Positions 8,843-17,598 of a stretch of 64,000 nt of DNA are shown piece after piece. The notes below the pieces were generated by a model. That model had not been told where the DNA came from. It saw only the letters and a program-made list of their open reading frames with translations, and searched no databases. Origin of the DNA: Caulifigura coniformis (GTDB taxonomy: Bacteria; Planctomycetota; Planctomycetia; Planctomycetales; Planctomycetaceae); NCBI RefSeq assembly GCF_007745175.1, contig NZ_CP036271.1, positions 1,054,001 to 1,118,000 on the forward strand, written 5' to 3'. Both the position numbers and the translations under genes were made by a program. How positions within the stretch are numbered: position 1 is the first letter of the stretch; the number at the start of each line of letters is the position of its first letter.

Positions 8843-10279
8843 ATGAAACTTCCCGTGTGGACGCCCGTCTGGTTTCTGGTCGCCGTTCTGGCATCGCTCT
8901 CCGCGGCGCCGGCGCGGGCTGCCGACAGGCCGAACTTCCTGTGGCTGATCGCCGAAGACTTCGGACCCGAACTCGCGTGCTACGGCACGAAGCAGGTCTT
9001 CAGCCCGAACATCGATGCTCTCGCTGCCTCCGGCATGCGCTACACGCGCGCCTACAGCACGGCGCCGGTTTGCTCCGCCAGCCGGTCGGCCTTCATGACC
9101 GGCATGTACCAGACGACCATCGGCGCACACAACCACCGCTCGCACCGCGACGACGGCTACCAGCTTCCCGCCGGCGTGAAAGTTGTCACGAACTGGTTCC
9201 GCGACGCCGGCTATTTCACCGCGAATGTTCGCAAGCTGCCGGAGTCTTTCGGATTCAAAGGGAGTGGCAAGACGGACTGGAACTTTGCCGACGACGGCAC
9301 GTCGTTTGACAGTGATGCATGGAACGCTTTGAAGGAACACCAGCCCTTCGTCGCTCAGGTCAACTTCCAGGAAACGCACCGGCAGTTTCACGCCCCCGAA
9401 AAAGCCGATCCGGCGCTCGTCGAAATCCCGCCCTACTATCCCGATCACGAAATCACGCGGAAGGACTGGGCCCGGTACCTCGACGCTGCAAGCGAACTCG
9501 ATCGGAAAGTCGGATTGATCCTCGAACAGCTCGAAAAGGACGGACTCGCGAAGAATACGGTCGTCGTGTTCACCGCCGATCATGGCCAGGCGCACGTGCG
9601 CGGCAAGCAGTTCTGCTACGAGGAAGGGCTGCACGTCCCGCTCGTGATTCGCTGGCCGCCCGGAGTCGCAGCCCCCGAGGGGTATCAGGCCGGAACCGTG
9701 ACCGACCGGATCGTGGAATCGATCGACCTGGCGCCGACGATGCTCGCCCTGGCCGGGGCCGACAAGCCGCAAGGCATGCAGGGCCAGGTGTTCCTCGGGA
9801 ATAAGGCCGAGCCGGCGAGGAAGTACGCCTTCGGGGCCCGCGATCGCTGTGACGAAACGGTGTTTCGTCTGCGGACCGTTCGCGACGACCGCTATCGCTA
9901 CATCCGCAACTTCACCCCCGAGCGGCCCTTCCTCCAGACAAACGACTACAAGGAGCGGCAATATCCCGTGTGGAACCTCCTCAAGGAACTCCACGCCCAG
10001 GGCAAACTCACTCCAGTCCAGGAAGTCCTCTGCCGGCCCACCATGCCGGCCGAAGAACTCTACGACCTCGAATCCGATCCGCACCAGATCAAGAACCTGG
10101 CCATTTTTCAGAAGCCGGCGACCTCCGAGAAACTGACGGAACTGCGCGGCGTCCTGGAGCAGTGGATCGAAGAGACGAACGACCAGGGCAAAACGCTCGA
10201 ACCCCCGGAACTCGTCGCCGCGAAAGGCCTGACCAAGCCGCAGGACAAGCCCAAGGCCAATGCGAAACGCAAGAAGTAA
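8843..10279 (+). CDS. Secreted sulfatase (type I, formylglycine)
   Basis: The 478-residue protein begins with a signal peptide (MKLPVWTPVWFL, cleavage around ARAAD) and continues as a type I sulfatase: RPNFLWLIAEDFGPELACYG supplies metal ligands, and PVCSASRSAF holds the C-x-A-S-R motif whose Cys77 is converted to formylglycine. Later FTADHGQAHVRGKQFCYEEG and LYDLESDPHQIKNLA match the family. The ATG at 8843, with GAGGGAG 8-9 nt upstream, is preferred over the in-frame GTG at 8834. Planctomycetes carry many such enzymes for sulfated polysaccharides; the substrate cannot be read from sequence. Confidence 0.93.
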   Translation: MKLPVWTPVWFLVAVLASLSAAPARAADRPNFLWLIAEDFGPELACYGTKQVFSPNIDALAASGMRYTRAYSTAPVCSASRSAFMTGMYQTTIGAHNHRSHRDDGYQLPAGVKVVTNWFRDAGYFTANVRKLPESFGFKGSGKTDWNFADDGTSFDSDAWNALKEHQPFVAQVNFQETHRQFHAPEKADPALVEIPPYYPDHEITRKDWARYLDAASELDRKVGLILEQLEKDGLAKNTVVVFTADHGQAHVRGKQFCYEEGLHVPLVIRWPPGVAAPEGYQAGTVTDRIVESIDLAPTMLALAGADKPQGMQGQVFLGNKAEPARKYAFGARDRCDETVFRLRTVRDDRYRYIRNFTPERPFLQTNDYKERQYPVWNLLKELHAQGKLTPVQEVLCRPTMPAEELYDLESDPHQIKNLAIFQKPATSEKLTELRGVLEQWIEETNDQGKTLEPPELVAAKGLTKPQDKPKANAKRKK

Positions 10280-10359
10280 CCGCCCGGCCCCACGGACAAC
10301 GCCTTCACGCGATCACATTTCTTTTGATCCGTTCAATCCGTCTGATCCGTGGGTCTTCT

Positions 10360-11826
10360 TCAGGGCGAACTCAGCTTGATCCGCGTAATCTCGATGATGC
10401 TCTCGTGCGCTGTCAGGAACAGCCACGGCTTCTCGGGTGTCTTCCATTTTTCGTCGACCTTGAACACGCTCGGATCCCCTTTCCAGTCGACCAGCTCCTT
10501 GCCGTCCGCCTTCAGTGAGACGCTCTGCGGCGTCACCTGGCAGACGAGTTCGACCACCTGGTCCGGCTCCAGCACCCGACCCTTCCGCGTGCTCGGATTC
10601 TGATTGGCCCGCTTGCCGTTCATGAGGTGAAATCCCGTGACCCCGTCGTAGGCGTCCAGCACCAGGAATGCCCGGCTGTCTCCCACCTTCAGTCCCAGCC
10701 CGAAGCTGTCCGTGCCGGAAACCCGCTTCGCCCGGATCGTCAGCGTGTACGCATCTGGGAGGTCATAAGGAATCTGGATTCCGCCGAAGCTCTGCTTGAA
10801 CGATTCGAGCGGCCCGTCGCTGCGGTGCCAGATTCCGCGAAGAGCATCGATCTGCGGATCGATCATCGTGAGCAGATTCACTGAGCCATCGCTCTGGGTG
10901 TCAGGCTCCGGCGCGCGCACACGCCGCGCGCGGGCGAGGCCGACCTGCGACTCGTCCTTCGTCGGACGGAATGCCACCAGGTAGCCCTTCTGCAACTCAT
11001 CAAATCGCAGCTTCCGGCGCGCCACCGGCTGATCGTTGAAGTTCTGGTGGAGGATCTCGATCTCGATCGGCGAGTTCACCTTCTCCACGATCGCCGTGTG
11101 CCGGGTCAGGTTCGAATATCGCTTGCTCTTCTCCTCCTTGAAACGCACCCCCACGAACTGCAGCACATCCCCCGGTGCCCACGGTTCCCCGCGACCAAGT
11201 TCGCGACCGAACCCATACAGCCCTGACCGGACGGCCCCCACCTCCTTCAATGTCTCCGCCACGAATCCCCACGACGATTTGTTCCCCACCCACTGGCCCG
11301 ACTTCCCCGCAGCAGCCGCGACAACCTCCTGGTTCAACACCGGAATGTTCGGAGCCACCGCCAGCGCGGCCGACTCGAGCGGGAATTCTTTGGCCCATGC
11401 CTTCTCCCCCTGGGCATTCCAGAGCGTGAGTGACAGCGCCGGCGCCTGGCCGCTGCGCCTCAACTCACCCAGCAGCAGGAACCCTTCGGGAACAGCCCTT
11501 CGCGCCCGTTCCTGGTCCTTCGAACTGAACGCCGCGGTTCCCTGCCCGAGGAACGCCAGCAGGTTGTCATCCCCCGCGTTGATCGCCTTGACCTTGGCTC
11601 CCGCCAGCCCGGCGACCAGTTCCGACTGGATCGCTTCAGGCAGTTTCCAGGGAGGCGTCAGCCCGGTGAGATTGCGCACTCCCACATGGACGACCTGATC
11701 ACCGATCAGCCTGGCCGGTTCCTCGATCGCCGGAGCGATTCCTTTCTCGAGAGCCGGATACTCGGCCGATGCGCTCGACCAGCTGTACACGAGAATCGCC
11801 GCTGTCACCAGAACTGCCAGCCTCAT
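10360..11826 (-). CDS. Secreted protein with degenerate papain-like fold and C-terminal beta-sandwich
   Basis: The 488-residue product starts at ATG 11826 with a signal peptide (MRLAVLVTAAILVYS, cleavage near ASA). The middle resembles bacterial NlpC/P60-like (permuted papain fold) proteins: WGFVAETLKEVGA, PGDVLQFVGVRFKEEK, RHTAIVEKV, EILHQNFND. In such proteins a Cys stands just before the Trp; here the residues are KSSW, so the catalytic Cys appears to be lost. The last ~150 residues look like a concanavalin-type sandwich similar to DUF1080 (DAYTLTIRAKRVSGTDSFGLGL, KADGKELVDWKGD). It is probably a periplasmic binding or scaffold protein; function unknown. Confidence 0.75.
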   Translation of the reverse strand: MRLAVLVTAAILVYSWSSASAEYPALEKGIAPAIEEPARLIGDQVVHVGVRNLTGLTPPWKLPEAIQSELVAGLAGAKVKAINAGDDNLLAFLGQGTAAFSSKDQERARRAVPEGFLLLGELRRSGQAPALSLTLWNAQGEKAWAKEFPLESAALAVAPNIPVLNQEVVAAAAGKSGQWVGNKSSWGFVAETLKEVGAVRSGLYGFGRELGRGEPWAPGDVLQFVGVRFKEEKSKRYSNLTRHTAIVEKVNSPIEIEILHQNFNDQPVARRKLRFDELQKGYLVAFRPTKDESQVGLARARRVRAPEPDTQSDGSVNLLTMIDPQIDALRGIWHRSDGPLESFKQSFGGIQIPYDLPDAYTLTIRAKRVSGTDSFGLGLKVGDSRAFLVLDAYDGVTGFHLMNGKRANQNPSTRKGRVLEPDQVVELVCQVTPQSVSLKADGKELVDWKGDPSVFKVDEKWKTPEKPWLFLTAHESIIEITRIKLSSP

Positions 11827-11948
11827 TGCACTCGCCCCTGCAACAAGTGAGGAAGAGAGAAGGGACGGCCCATCCCGACCCCTCACACCCGATCGATGAC
11901 CATCATGGCGACCGGCGGCGGCCGTTGACAATCGCCCCACGGAGAGAC

Positions 11949-12905
11949 TCAGCGTGGCGAGGACGCCCGGCGACGAAGCAGCGCGAGGCCGCACAGCGCC
12001 ATGGCGGCCAAGGGCAGCCAAAGCGAGTCGAGAGCTTTGCGGAGGACGCTGCGGACCAGGACGGCCGACCGACTCGGAAGACGGGGAGCATCCCGGTTCA
12101 CGAAATCCATCCTGGCGAGCTCGACCGGATCCAGCGGCGTCGGCGGAACGTCCACCCGCACGAGCGACGCTTCCACGAAGTCGAGCGCCTCGCCCGCGTG
12201 GCCAATCGTCTGCACGACATACCGGGAAGGAAAACGAGGTTCAGACTCGCTGTACGAGAAATCGATCTGCCAGAGCGCCTGGTCCTTCACACGATGGATG
12301 ATGCGCAGCGGTCGCCCCGCGGAGCGGAGGTCGGTCCAAAGTTCCACCAGTCCGCCCGCCCGCTGGTTCGCCGTCACGCGTCGCCAGTCGCTCCCGCCGG
12401 CATTTTCTTCCACCGTCACGCTCGCCGCATCAAGGAACCGCATTGGCTGCATCGACCACAGCGGCGCGACCCCCAGCAGCCGGTCGATCACGCTCAGTTG
12501 CAGTCCCCGTTCCTCACCGTCGGCATGCACGATCAAGGTCGCCGGTTCGATCTGCGGAACCGTCTGCGGTCCGGCAAGTTGTTCTTCCAGCAGGACATTC
12601 CGGAATTCAATCCGCGCGCGATCCGGATTGGCTTCGGCCGGTTGGGTCCGACCATCCCGCCGGACGGCCGTCAGACGGGGGGCGTCCAGCCGATACAGCT
12701 CCGGCGTAAAACGCAGCCGGATCCGTGAGTCATCTGATGTGGCCCGAAGTGCGCCGAACGTCCGGTCGCGCGAGTCACGCTCGATCGACAGTTCGATGTC
12801 GGCCGATTCAATGGCCGGGCGCTCGTTCCATGTCGCAACGATCTCCGTTGCGTTCTTCGGCGCCGGTTGAAATGCGATCACGAACAGGAGGAGCAGGGGA
12901 GTCAC
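11949..12905 (-). CDS. Membrane-anchored protein of unknown function
   Basis: The 318-residue product is predicted from a GTG at 12905 that overlaps the upstream esterase stop (GTGA, 12902-12905), indicating translational coupling. A longer open frame to 13037 lies entirely inside the esterase gene and is not favoured. The N-terminus is a signal sequence (VTPLLLLFVIAFQPAP), and near the C-terminus a single transmembrane helix (SLWLPLAAMALCGLALL) is followed by an arginine-rich tail, as in a secreted protein anchored by its tail. The body is rich in beta-strand patterns and has no motif I recognise. Confidence 0.75.
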   Translation of the reverse strand: MTPLLLLFVIAFQPAPKNATEIVATWNERPAIESADIELSIERDSRDRTFGALRATSDDSRIRLRFTPELYRLDAPRLTAVRRDGRTQPAEANPDRARIEFRNVLLEEQLAGPQTVPQIEPATLIVHADGEERGLQLSVIDRLLGVAPLWSMQPMRFLDAASVTVEENAGGSDWRRVTANQRAGGLVELWTDLRSAGRPLRIIHRVKDQALWQIDFSYSESEPRFPSRYVVQTIGHAGEALDFVEASLVRVDVPPTPLDPVELARMDFVNRDAPRLPSRSAVLVRSVLRKALDSLWLPLAAMALCGLALLRRRASSPR

Positions 12906-14173
12906 CGGTTCGCGCCCTCCATCGCCCCGGAGACGCGCAGGAACCGGAACCGCGTCCGCACGTCGCCCGCCGGCTTCACGAGCGACAACCGCACAGGCCA
13001 GGCCAGCGGCAGGTCGACATCCGTCAGCGCCCGCCACCCGTTCAGCAGCACGGACAACCGCCCCTGCGAACTCTGCAACCGGATGTCATTCCAGCCCCGC
13101 CGCAATGCCCGCTGTGCGGTGGCATCAATGGTGACGGCCGCCTTGCCGGACGATGTCAGTTCGGCAAATCCGTCGCTGCTGAGCACAAGACCCAATTCGG
13201 CGCGTCCCCCCTGGGCGTCCCGCAGCGCCACCGTCGCGGCATGGCCCGGGCCAAGCTGCGCGTCCACGTGGACGGCCCAGTCCCCCGTGAAGGCAGGGGA
13301 GGTCAGTTCTCTTCGGCTGTCGCCCGGCGGAGCAATGAACTCATCGCCATCGGCCAACCAGTGCGAACCCTCCTCGCTCGTCCATTCCGCAATCCCCTTT
13401 TGGGGAGCAAGAAACCGGTAGGGCGCGAACGGATCGGATTGGCCACGCTTTTGTTGCAGGAGCCATTCGTAGAGAGCGGGAGACGAATACGCCGCATCCC
13501 AGGCGTTGTGTCCCCCCTGATTGAACTCCGTGACGAGCGGGCTCATTCCCGCCTCGTACTGTCGTTTCCGCGCGGTCCGGGCCTCCCTCACGAGGATCGA
13601 GGAATCCCCCGCGTTGAAGAAGTTCCAGATCGGAAGAGGCCGGCCCGGGATCGCCTGCGGCGAGATGTGAATGGCCGTGGAGATCGGGAATGCCGCGGCG
13701 AACCGATCGGGATTCGCGACTGCGATATTCAGGGCGCCGGTTCCCCCGGTCGATGCGCCAGTCAGTGACACCCGGTCAGGATCGCCGTTGAACTCGCGGA
13801 TCGCTTCATCGAGAACCCCGAGCGCCAGTTCCGCGTTCTTCGAACCCGGCGTCCATTCGGCGTTGTAGGTGCACTGCGGGCAGACGGCCAGGAACGGAAA
13901 CCAGGCCCGCATCCGCCACATGTCGCCGCCGAAGTTGTTGCTGATCTGCCGGAGCCCGTCGTTTCCGTTCTCGCCCCAGCCGTTGAGGAACAGGATGACC
14001 GGCAGCTTCTCGGCCGGATCGCGATTCGGTGGAACGAACAGCACATAATGTGCGGTGGAACCGTCCGCCGTGCGGTAGGTCCGGGTCAGGAATGGTTGTT
14101 CGCCCGACGGAGGGCCCCCGCAACCCGTGCAGGCAATCGCGAGGGCCAGCAGTAAGACGCAACGCACAGCCAT
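12902..14173 (-). CDS. Alpha/beta-hydrolase fold lipoprotein (esterase/peptidase-like)
   Basis: The 423-residue protein opens with a lipoprotein-type signal (VLLLALAIACTGCGG). An alpha/beta-hydrolase domain of the PHB-depolymerase/prolyl-oligopeptidase-like group follows: HYVLFVPPNRD, LPVILFLNGWGENG, the nucleophile elbow SLTGASTGGTGA (G-A-S-T-G) and a likely catalytic His in QGGHNAWD. The last ~130 residues form a separate beta-rich region (WHVDAQ-like strands, SVLLNGWRALTDVDLP) resembling a carbohydrate-binding sandwich. It is upstream of and coupled to the membrane-anchored unknown protein. Substrate unknown; an ester or peptide of extracellular polymers is plausible. Confidence 0.82.
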   Translation of the reverse strand: MAVRCVLLLALAIACTGCGGPPSGEQPFLTRTYRTADGSTAHYVLFVPPNRDPAEKLPVILFLNGWGENGNDGLRQISNNFGGDMWRMRAWFPFLAVCPQCTYNAEWTPGSKNAELALGVLDEAIREFNGDPDRVSLTGASTGGTGALNIAVANPDRFAAAFPISTAIHISPQAIPGRPLPIWNFFNAGDSSILVREARTARKRQYEAGMSPLVTEFNQGGHNAWDAAYSSPALYEWLLQQKRGQSDPFAPYRFLAPQKGIAEWTSEEGSHWLADGDEFIAPPGDSRRELTSPAFTGDWAVHVDAQLGPGHAATVALRDAQGGRAELGLVLSSDGFAELTSSGKAAVTIDATAQRALRRGWNDIRLQSSQGRLSVLLNGWRALTDVDLPLAWPVRLSLVKPAGDVRTRFRFLRVSGAMEGANR

Positions 14174-14245
14174 GGATCCATCAGAACGGGGTCAGACGCC
14201 TGCTTTCCGCTGTCGTGCCGAAAAGCAAACGAGGATGTTCTGCCG

Positions 14246-15973
14246 CTACTCCGCCGGCGCCTCGTCCGTCGAAGGAGCAAACCCGCGTCGCAGTGTGTTC
14301 TCGCAGACGCTGACGGGAATCATGAACTGGGTGAGGTAGTCCCGTCCCCCTGCCTTCGATCCGATCCCCGACATCTTGTATCCGCCAAACGGATGTCGCT
14401 GGACGACGGCGCCCGTAATCCCGCGATTCAGATACAGGTTTCCGACCTGCATTTCCGCCCTCGCCTTGGCGAGCCGCTGCGGACTCCGACTGAACACCCC
14501 GCCGGTCAGCGCGTATTCCGTGTTGTTGGCGATGTCGAGCGCTTCCTCGAACGTCTTCACCTTCATCACCGCGAGCACCGGCCCGAAGATCTCGTGCTGC
14601 GCGAGGCGGGAACCCGGGTCGACGTCCGTGAAGATGTGCGGGCCCACGAAGTATCCTTCACCCGCAAGTTTCCCCACCTCTTTCGCGACCAGCGGCTTCG
14701 CCTCTTCGTTGCCGATGGCGATGTAGTCGTTGATCCGGTTCAGCGATTCTTCATCGATGACCGGGCCCATCCACGCGGCGGGATTCTCCACGGCCGCGAC
14801 GACAAGGCTCTCCGTCGCTTCTTTCAGCCGGTCGATGAACCGGTCGTAGATCGGCTCCAGAACGATGACCCGCGAGCAGGCCGAGCATTTCTGCCCCGCA
14901 TACCCGAAGGCGCTGTGAATCACGCCGACGACCGCTTCGTCGAGGTCGGCGTCATCATCCACGATGATCGCGTTCTTGCCCCCCATCTCCGAGATTACGC
15001 GGCGGACGGAGTGCTGCTCGGGGGTGGTCCGCGCGGCCGATTCGTTGATCTGCAGGCCAACCGCCCGCGAGCCGGTGAACGCGATGATGTCCACGTCAGG
15101 ATGATTCACGAGGACCGGTCCCACGTCTTCACCAACGCCCGGCAGGAAGTTCACCACGCCGTCGGGAACCCCCGCGTCGCGGATGATCTGCATGAACTTG
15201 GCGGCGATCACCGGCGACTGCTCGGCCGGCTTCATCACGACGGTGTTTCCAGTGACCATCGCGGCCGCCGTCATGCCGCACAGGATTGCCAGCGGAAAAT
15301 TCCACGGGGCAATCACCACCGCCACCCCGCGTGCCCGATAGTGATAGCTGTTCTCTTCGCCGTCGACGTCCGCGTTCAGCGGCTGCGTCAGCTGCCGCAT
15401 CTGATCGGCGTAATACATGCAGAAGTCGATCGCCTCGGCGACGTCCGCGTCCGCATCCGCCCACGGCTTCCCGCATTCGTAAACTTCCCACGCCGCCAGT
15501 TCGTACCGGCGACCGCGCATTTCCGACGCGATGACCTCCAGATACTCCGCCCGCAGGCTCGGATCCATCCGCGACCACGACTTGAACGCCCGCTTCGCGG
15601 CTTCCACCGCCTGGACCGCGTGGTCTTTCGTCGCCGACCCGGAAGTCCCCACCACCTGCTTCTTGTGCGAAGGGTTTCGTGAGGTGAGCTTCGCCCGCGT
15701 CTCGATCAGCTTGCCGTTGATCAGGAGCGGATACTCCTCGCCCAGCGAATCCTCGACGAGCTGCAGCGCCTCCTGCATCGCTTCGAGCTGTTCGTCCTGC
15801 GAGAAATCGGCCAGAGGCTCGTTGAAAAAGATCGTCGGCCGGTTCGACTCGAACGTCGGCGCCAGTCCCGCGGCGATCGTCGCCTGCTGGTCCGCGTCGC
15901 TCCGCTGCTCCGCGGGAATCGGCGCCTTGCGGCTGGAGGTGGTCGATGTCTCAGTCTTCTTCCGTGACGCCAT
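14246..15973 (-). CDS. L-glutamate gamma-semialdehyde (P5C) dehydrogenase
   Basis: The 575-residue aldehyde dehydrogenase oxidises glutamate semialdehyde (from pyrroline-5-carboxylate) to glutamate, the second step of proline catabolism. Visible signatures are APWNFPLAI, KPAEQSPVIAAKF, the NAD-binding FTGSRAVG, catalytic Glu in ISEMGGKNAI and catalytic Cys in GYAGQKCSACSR, the latter typical of P5CDH/PutA. The N-terminal ~35 residues are a charged extension. An in-frame TTG at 15982 exists, but the ATG at 15973 is the better start. No proline dehydrogenase gene adjoins it. Confidence 0.93.
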   Translation of the reverse strand: MASRKKTETSTTSSRKAPIPAEQRSDADQQATIAAGLAPTFESNRPTIFFNEPLADFSQDEQLEAMQEALQLVEDSLGEEYPLLINGKLIETRAKLTSRNPSHKKQVVGTSGSATKDHAVQAVEAAKRAFKSWSRMDPSLRAEYLEVIASEMRGRRYELAAWEVYECGKPWADADADVAEAIDFCMYYADQMRQLTQPLNADVDGEENSYHYRARGVAVVIAPWNFPLAILCGMTAAAMVTGNTVVMKPAEQSPVIAAKFMQIIRDAGVPDGVVNFLPGVGEDVGPVLVNHPDVDIIAFTGSRAVGLQINESAARTTPEQHSVRRVISEMGGKNAIIVDDDADLDEAVVGVIHSAFGYAGQKCSACSRVIVLEPIYDRFIDRLKEATESLVVAAVENPAAWMGPVIDEESLNRINDYIAIGNEEAKPLVAKEVGKLAGEGYFVGPHIFTDVDPGSRLAQHEIFGPVLAVMKVKTFEEALDIANNTEYALTGGVFSRSPQRLAKARAEMQVGNLYLNRGITGAVVQRHPFGGYKMSGIGSKAGGRDYLTQFMIPVSVCENTLRRGFAPSTDEAPAE

Positions 15974-16450
15974 TTTGAACAATCGCCTTACGAATCATGG
16001 TGACCCGGCCTCCCTCTGCGGGCCGGGTCGAGCGCAAACCACAACCATATCGAGCCCCTCGCCAGCAGTCGAATGCAACGGAAGGGCCCGTCTCCTTCAT
16101 GATTCATTTCCAGACGCCCGGACTGATACTCCTCGGGCTCTTCACCTGTGCGGGGCGATTGGGATACCGGCAGACCTTTCTGGACCGAAGCGTGCGCGCC
16201 GGTGGCAGTGAGCCCCGCGAGGGGCGGCACTGAGTAGCCACGGGCGTCAGCCCGTGGAACCTTATGTCAGCCTGAAAAAGCCCCGAGAGGGGCGACACAT
16301 CGCTTCCACTCACCGGCCCCGTTCCGATGAACGCCCCTTCTCCTTGCGATTGAGGTTCCCCTCCCCCTCGCCTACACTACGGGATTCCGCAGCGGGATGG
16401 GCGCAGGGGCGCGTGTTGCCGGCGGAGCGACTTTCGATTCCCGCTGGCTG
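15974..16450. other. 477-bp divergent intergenic region
   Basis: The stretch between the P5C dehydrogenase start and the YhaM-like start holds the cluster of palindromes at 16212-16293. Short open frames here have no ribosome site or recognisable product. An in-frame ATG at 16397 could lengthen the exoribonuclease by 18 residues. Confidence 0.6.
16212..16293. repeat. Cluster of three short palindromes (REP-like)
   Basis: Three GC-rich palindromes lie within 82 bp: GCCCCGCGAGGGGC (16212-16225), CCACGGGCGTCAGCCCGTGG (16238-16257, 8-bp stem with a GTCA loop) and GCCCCGAGAGGGGC (16280-16293). The outer two are near-identical hairpins with 4-nt loops. Such elements are typical of dispersed intergenic repeats; they sit between divergent genes, so a simple terminator role is unlikely. 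Confidence 0.8.
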
Positions 16451-17428
16451 ATGCCCAGGCAATACGTCAATACACTCACGGACGGCACCCCCGTCGACGA
16501 AATCTTTCTCCTCGTCGATAAGCAGCTGCGCGCCAACCGCAACGCCGATCTGTATCTGCTGGCGCAGCTGCGGGACAAAACAGGGCAGGTCAGCGGACTC
16601 CTCTGGAACGTGTCCGAAGATTCGGTCGGGCACATCCGCCAGGGCGACTACGTCAAGGTCCGCGGAAAAGTGCAGGTCTTCCAGGGCAACCTGCAGTTGA
16701 TCCTCCGGGACATCGACCATGTCCCCGACGCCGCCGTCGACCCCAAGGAATTCGAAATGGAGTCGACGGTCAATTCCGATCGCCTCCTCCCCAGGCTGCA
16801 GGAGTTGATCGACTCCATCTCACCGCCGCCCCTCCGGGAAGTCCTCCAGTCATTCATTGACGACACCGAGCTTCGGCCGCTGCTCCTCAAGGCGCCCGCC
16901 GGCATCCGCCTGCACCACGCCTATCACGGCGGTCTGCTCGAGCACATCGTCAGCCTGATGGAAGTCGCCTCTCGCATCAGCGACCTCTATCCCCGCGTCG
17001 ACTTCAACCTCGTTCTCGCCGGCGTCTTTCTGCACGACATCGGCAAGGTCCGTGAACTCGGATTCGAAACCACCTTCCTGTACACCGACGAAGGGCAGCT
17101 GCTCGGGCACCTCTCCATCGGCGTCGAAATGCTGACGGAGAAAATCCGGGCCTGGGAAGACCGCAAGGGAGAGAGCTTCCCCGAAGAAATCGCCCTGCGC
17201 CTCAAACACATGATTCTCAGCCATCACGGCAGTCATGACTTCGGAAGCCCGAAGCTTCCGATGACTCCCGAAGCCGTGGTGCTGCACTATCTCGACACGC
17301 TCGACGCCAAGGTGCACGAGTTCGTCGCCCTCATCGACAGCGATCCCAATTCGCAGTCCAGCTGGACCCCGTTCCAGTCGAGTATTCAGCGGAAGGTGTT
17401 TAAAGGAGTTGTTCCGGGCCGAACCTGA
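16451..17428 (+). CDS. YhaM-like 3'-5' exoribonuclease (OB-fold plus HD domain)
   Basis: The 325-residue protein has an N-terminal OB-fold resembling YhaM (EIFLLVDKQLRANRN, VKVRGKVQVFQGNLQLIL) and a C-terminal HD domain with HHAYHGGLLEHI, VFLHDIGKVREL and MILSHHGSHDFGSP as metal-binding segments. YhaM-type enzymes trim single-stranded RNA or DNA from the 3' end using metal ions. The start at ATG 16451 (MPRQYVNTL) aligns with the family; ATG 16397 is an alternative. Two hairpins follow, then argF. Confidence 0.88.
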   Translation: MPRQYVNTLTDGTPVDEIFLLVDKQLRANRNADLYLLAQLRDKTGQVSGLLWNVSEDSVGHIRQGDYVKVRGKVQVFQGNLQLILRDIDHVPDAAVDPKEFEMESTVNSDRLLPRLQELIDSISPPPLREVLQSFIDDTELRPLLLKAPAGIRLHHAYHGGLLEHIVSLMEVASRISDLYPRVDFNLVLAGVFLHDIGKVRELGFETTFLYTDEGQLLGHLSIGVEMLTEKIRAWEDRKGESFPEEIALRLKHMILSHHGSHDFGSPKLPMTPEAVVLHYLDTLDAKVHEFVALIDSDPNSQSSWTPFQSSIQRKVFKGVVPGRT

Positions 17429-17437
17429 TACTTCGGC

Positions 17438-17487
17438 GAAGTGTCAGAGGACACTTCTCATCGAGCCTTCAGCGATGTGCTGAAGGC
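17438..17487. repeat. Two adjacent hairpins between yhaM-like gene and argF
   Basis: GAAGTGTC-AGAG-GACACTTC (17438-17457, 8-bp stem) is followed by GCCTTCAGC-GATGT-GCTGAAGGC (17465-17487, 9-bp stem). Neither has a T-tract, so they are not classical terminators. They may protect the 3' end of the upstream transcript or act in the argF leader. Confidence 0.6.
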
Positions 17488-17598
17488 ATTGGCGTTTCTG
17501 GTGGGAGCGCGGGTTGCCGGGCGCGGGCAGGGCCATTGAGCCCCGCCATGCTTCCCGGTTGCCCCAGTTTCCCACAACCCATTGAGTGAGGCACTGAG

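Noticed and set aside
10289-10353. 8-bp inverted repeat CCCACGGA ... TCCGTGGG between convergent genes
   Set aside because: The arms are about 50 bp apart with no T-tract, too weak to call a terminator.
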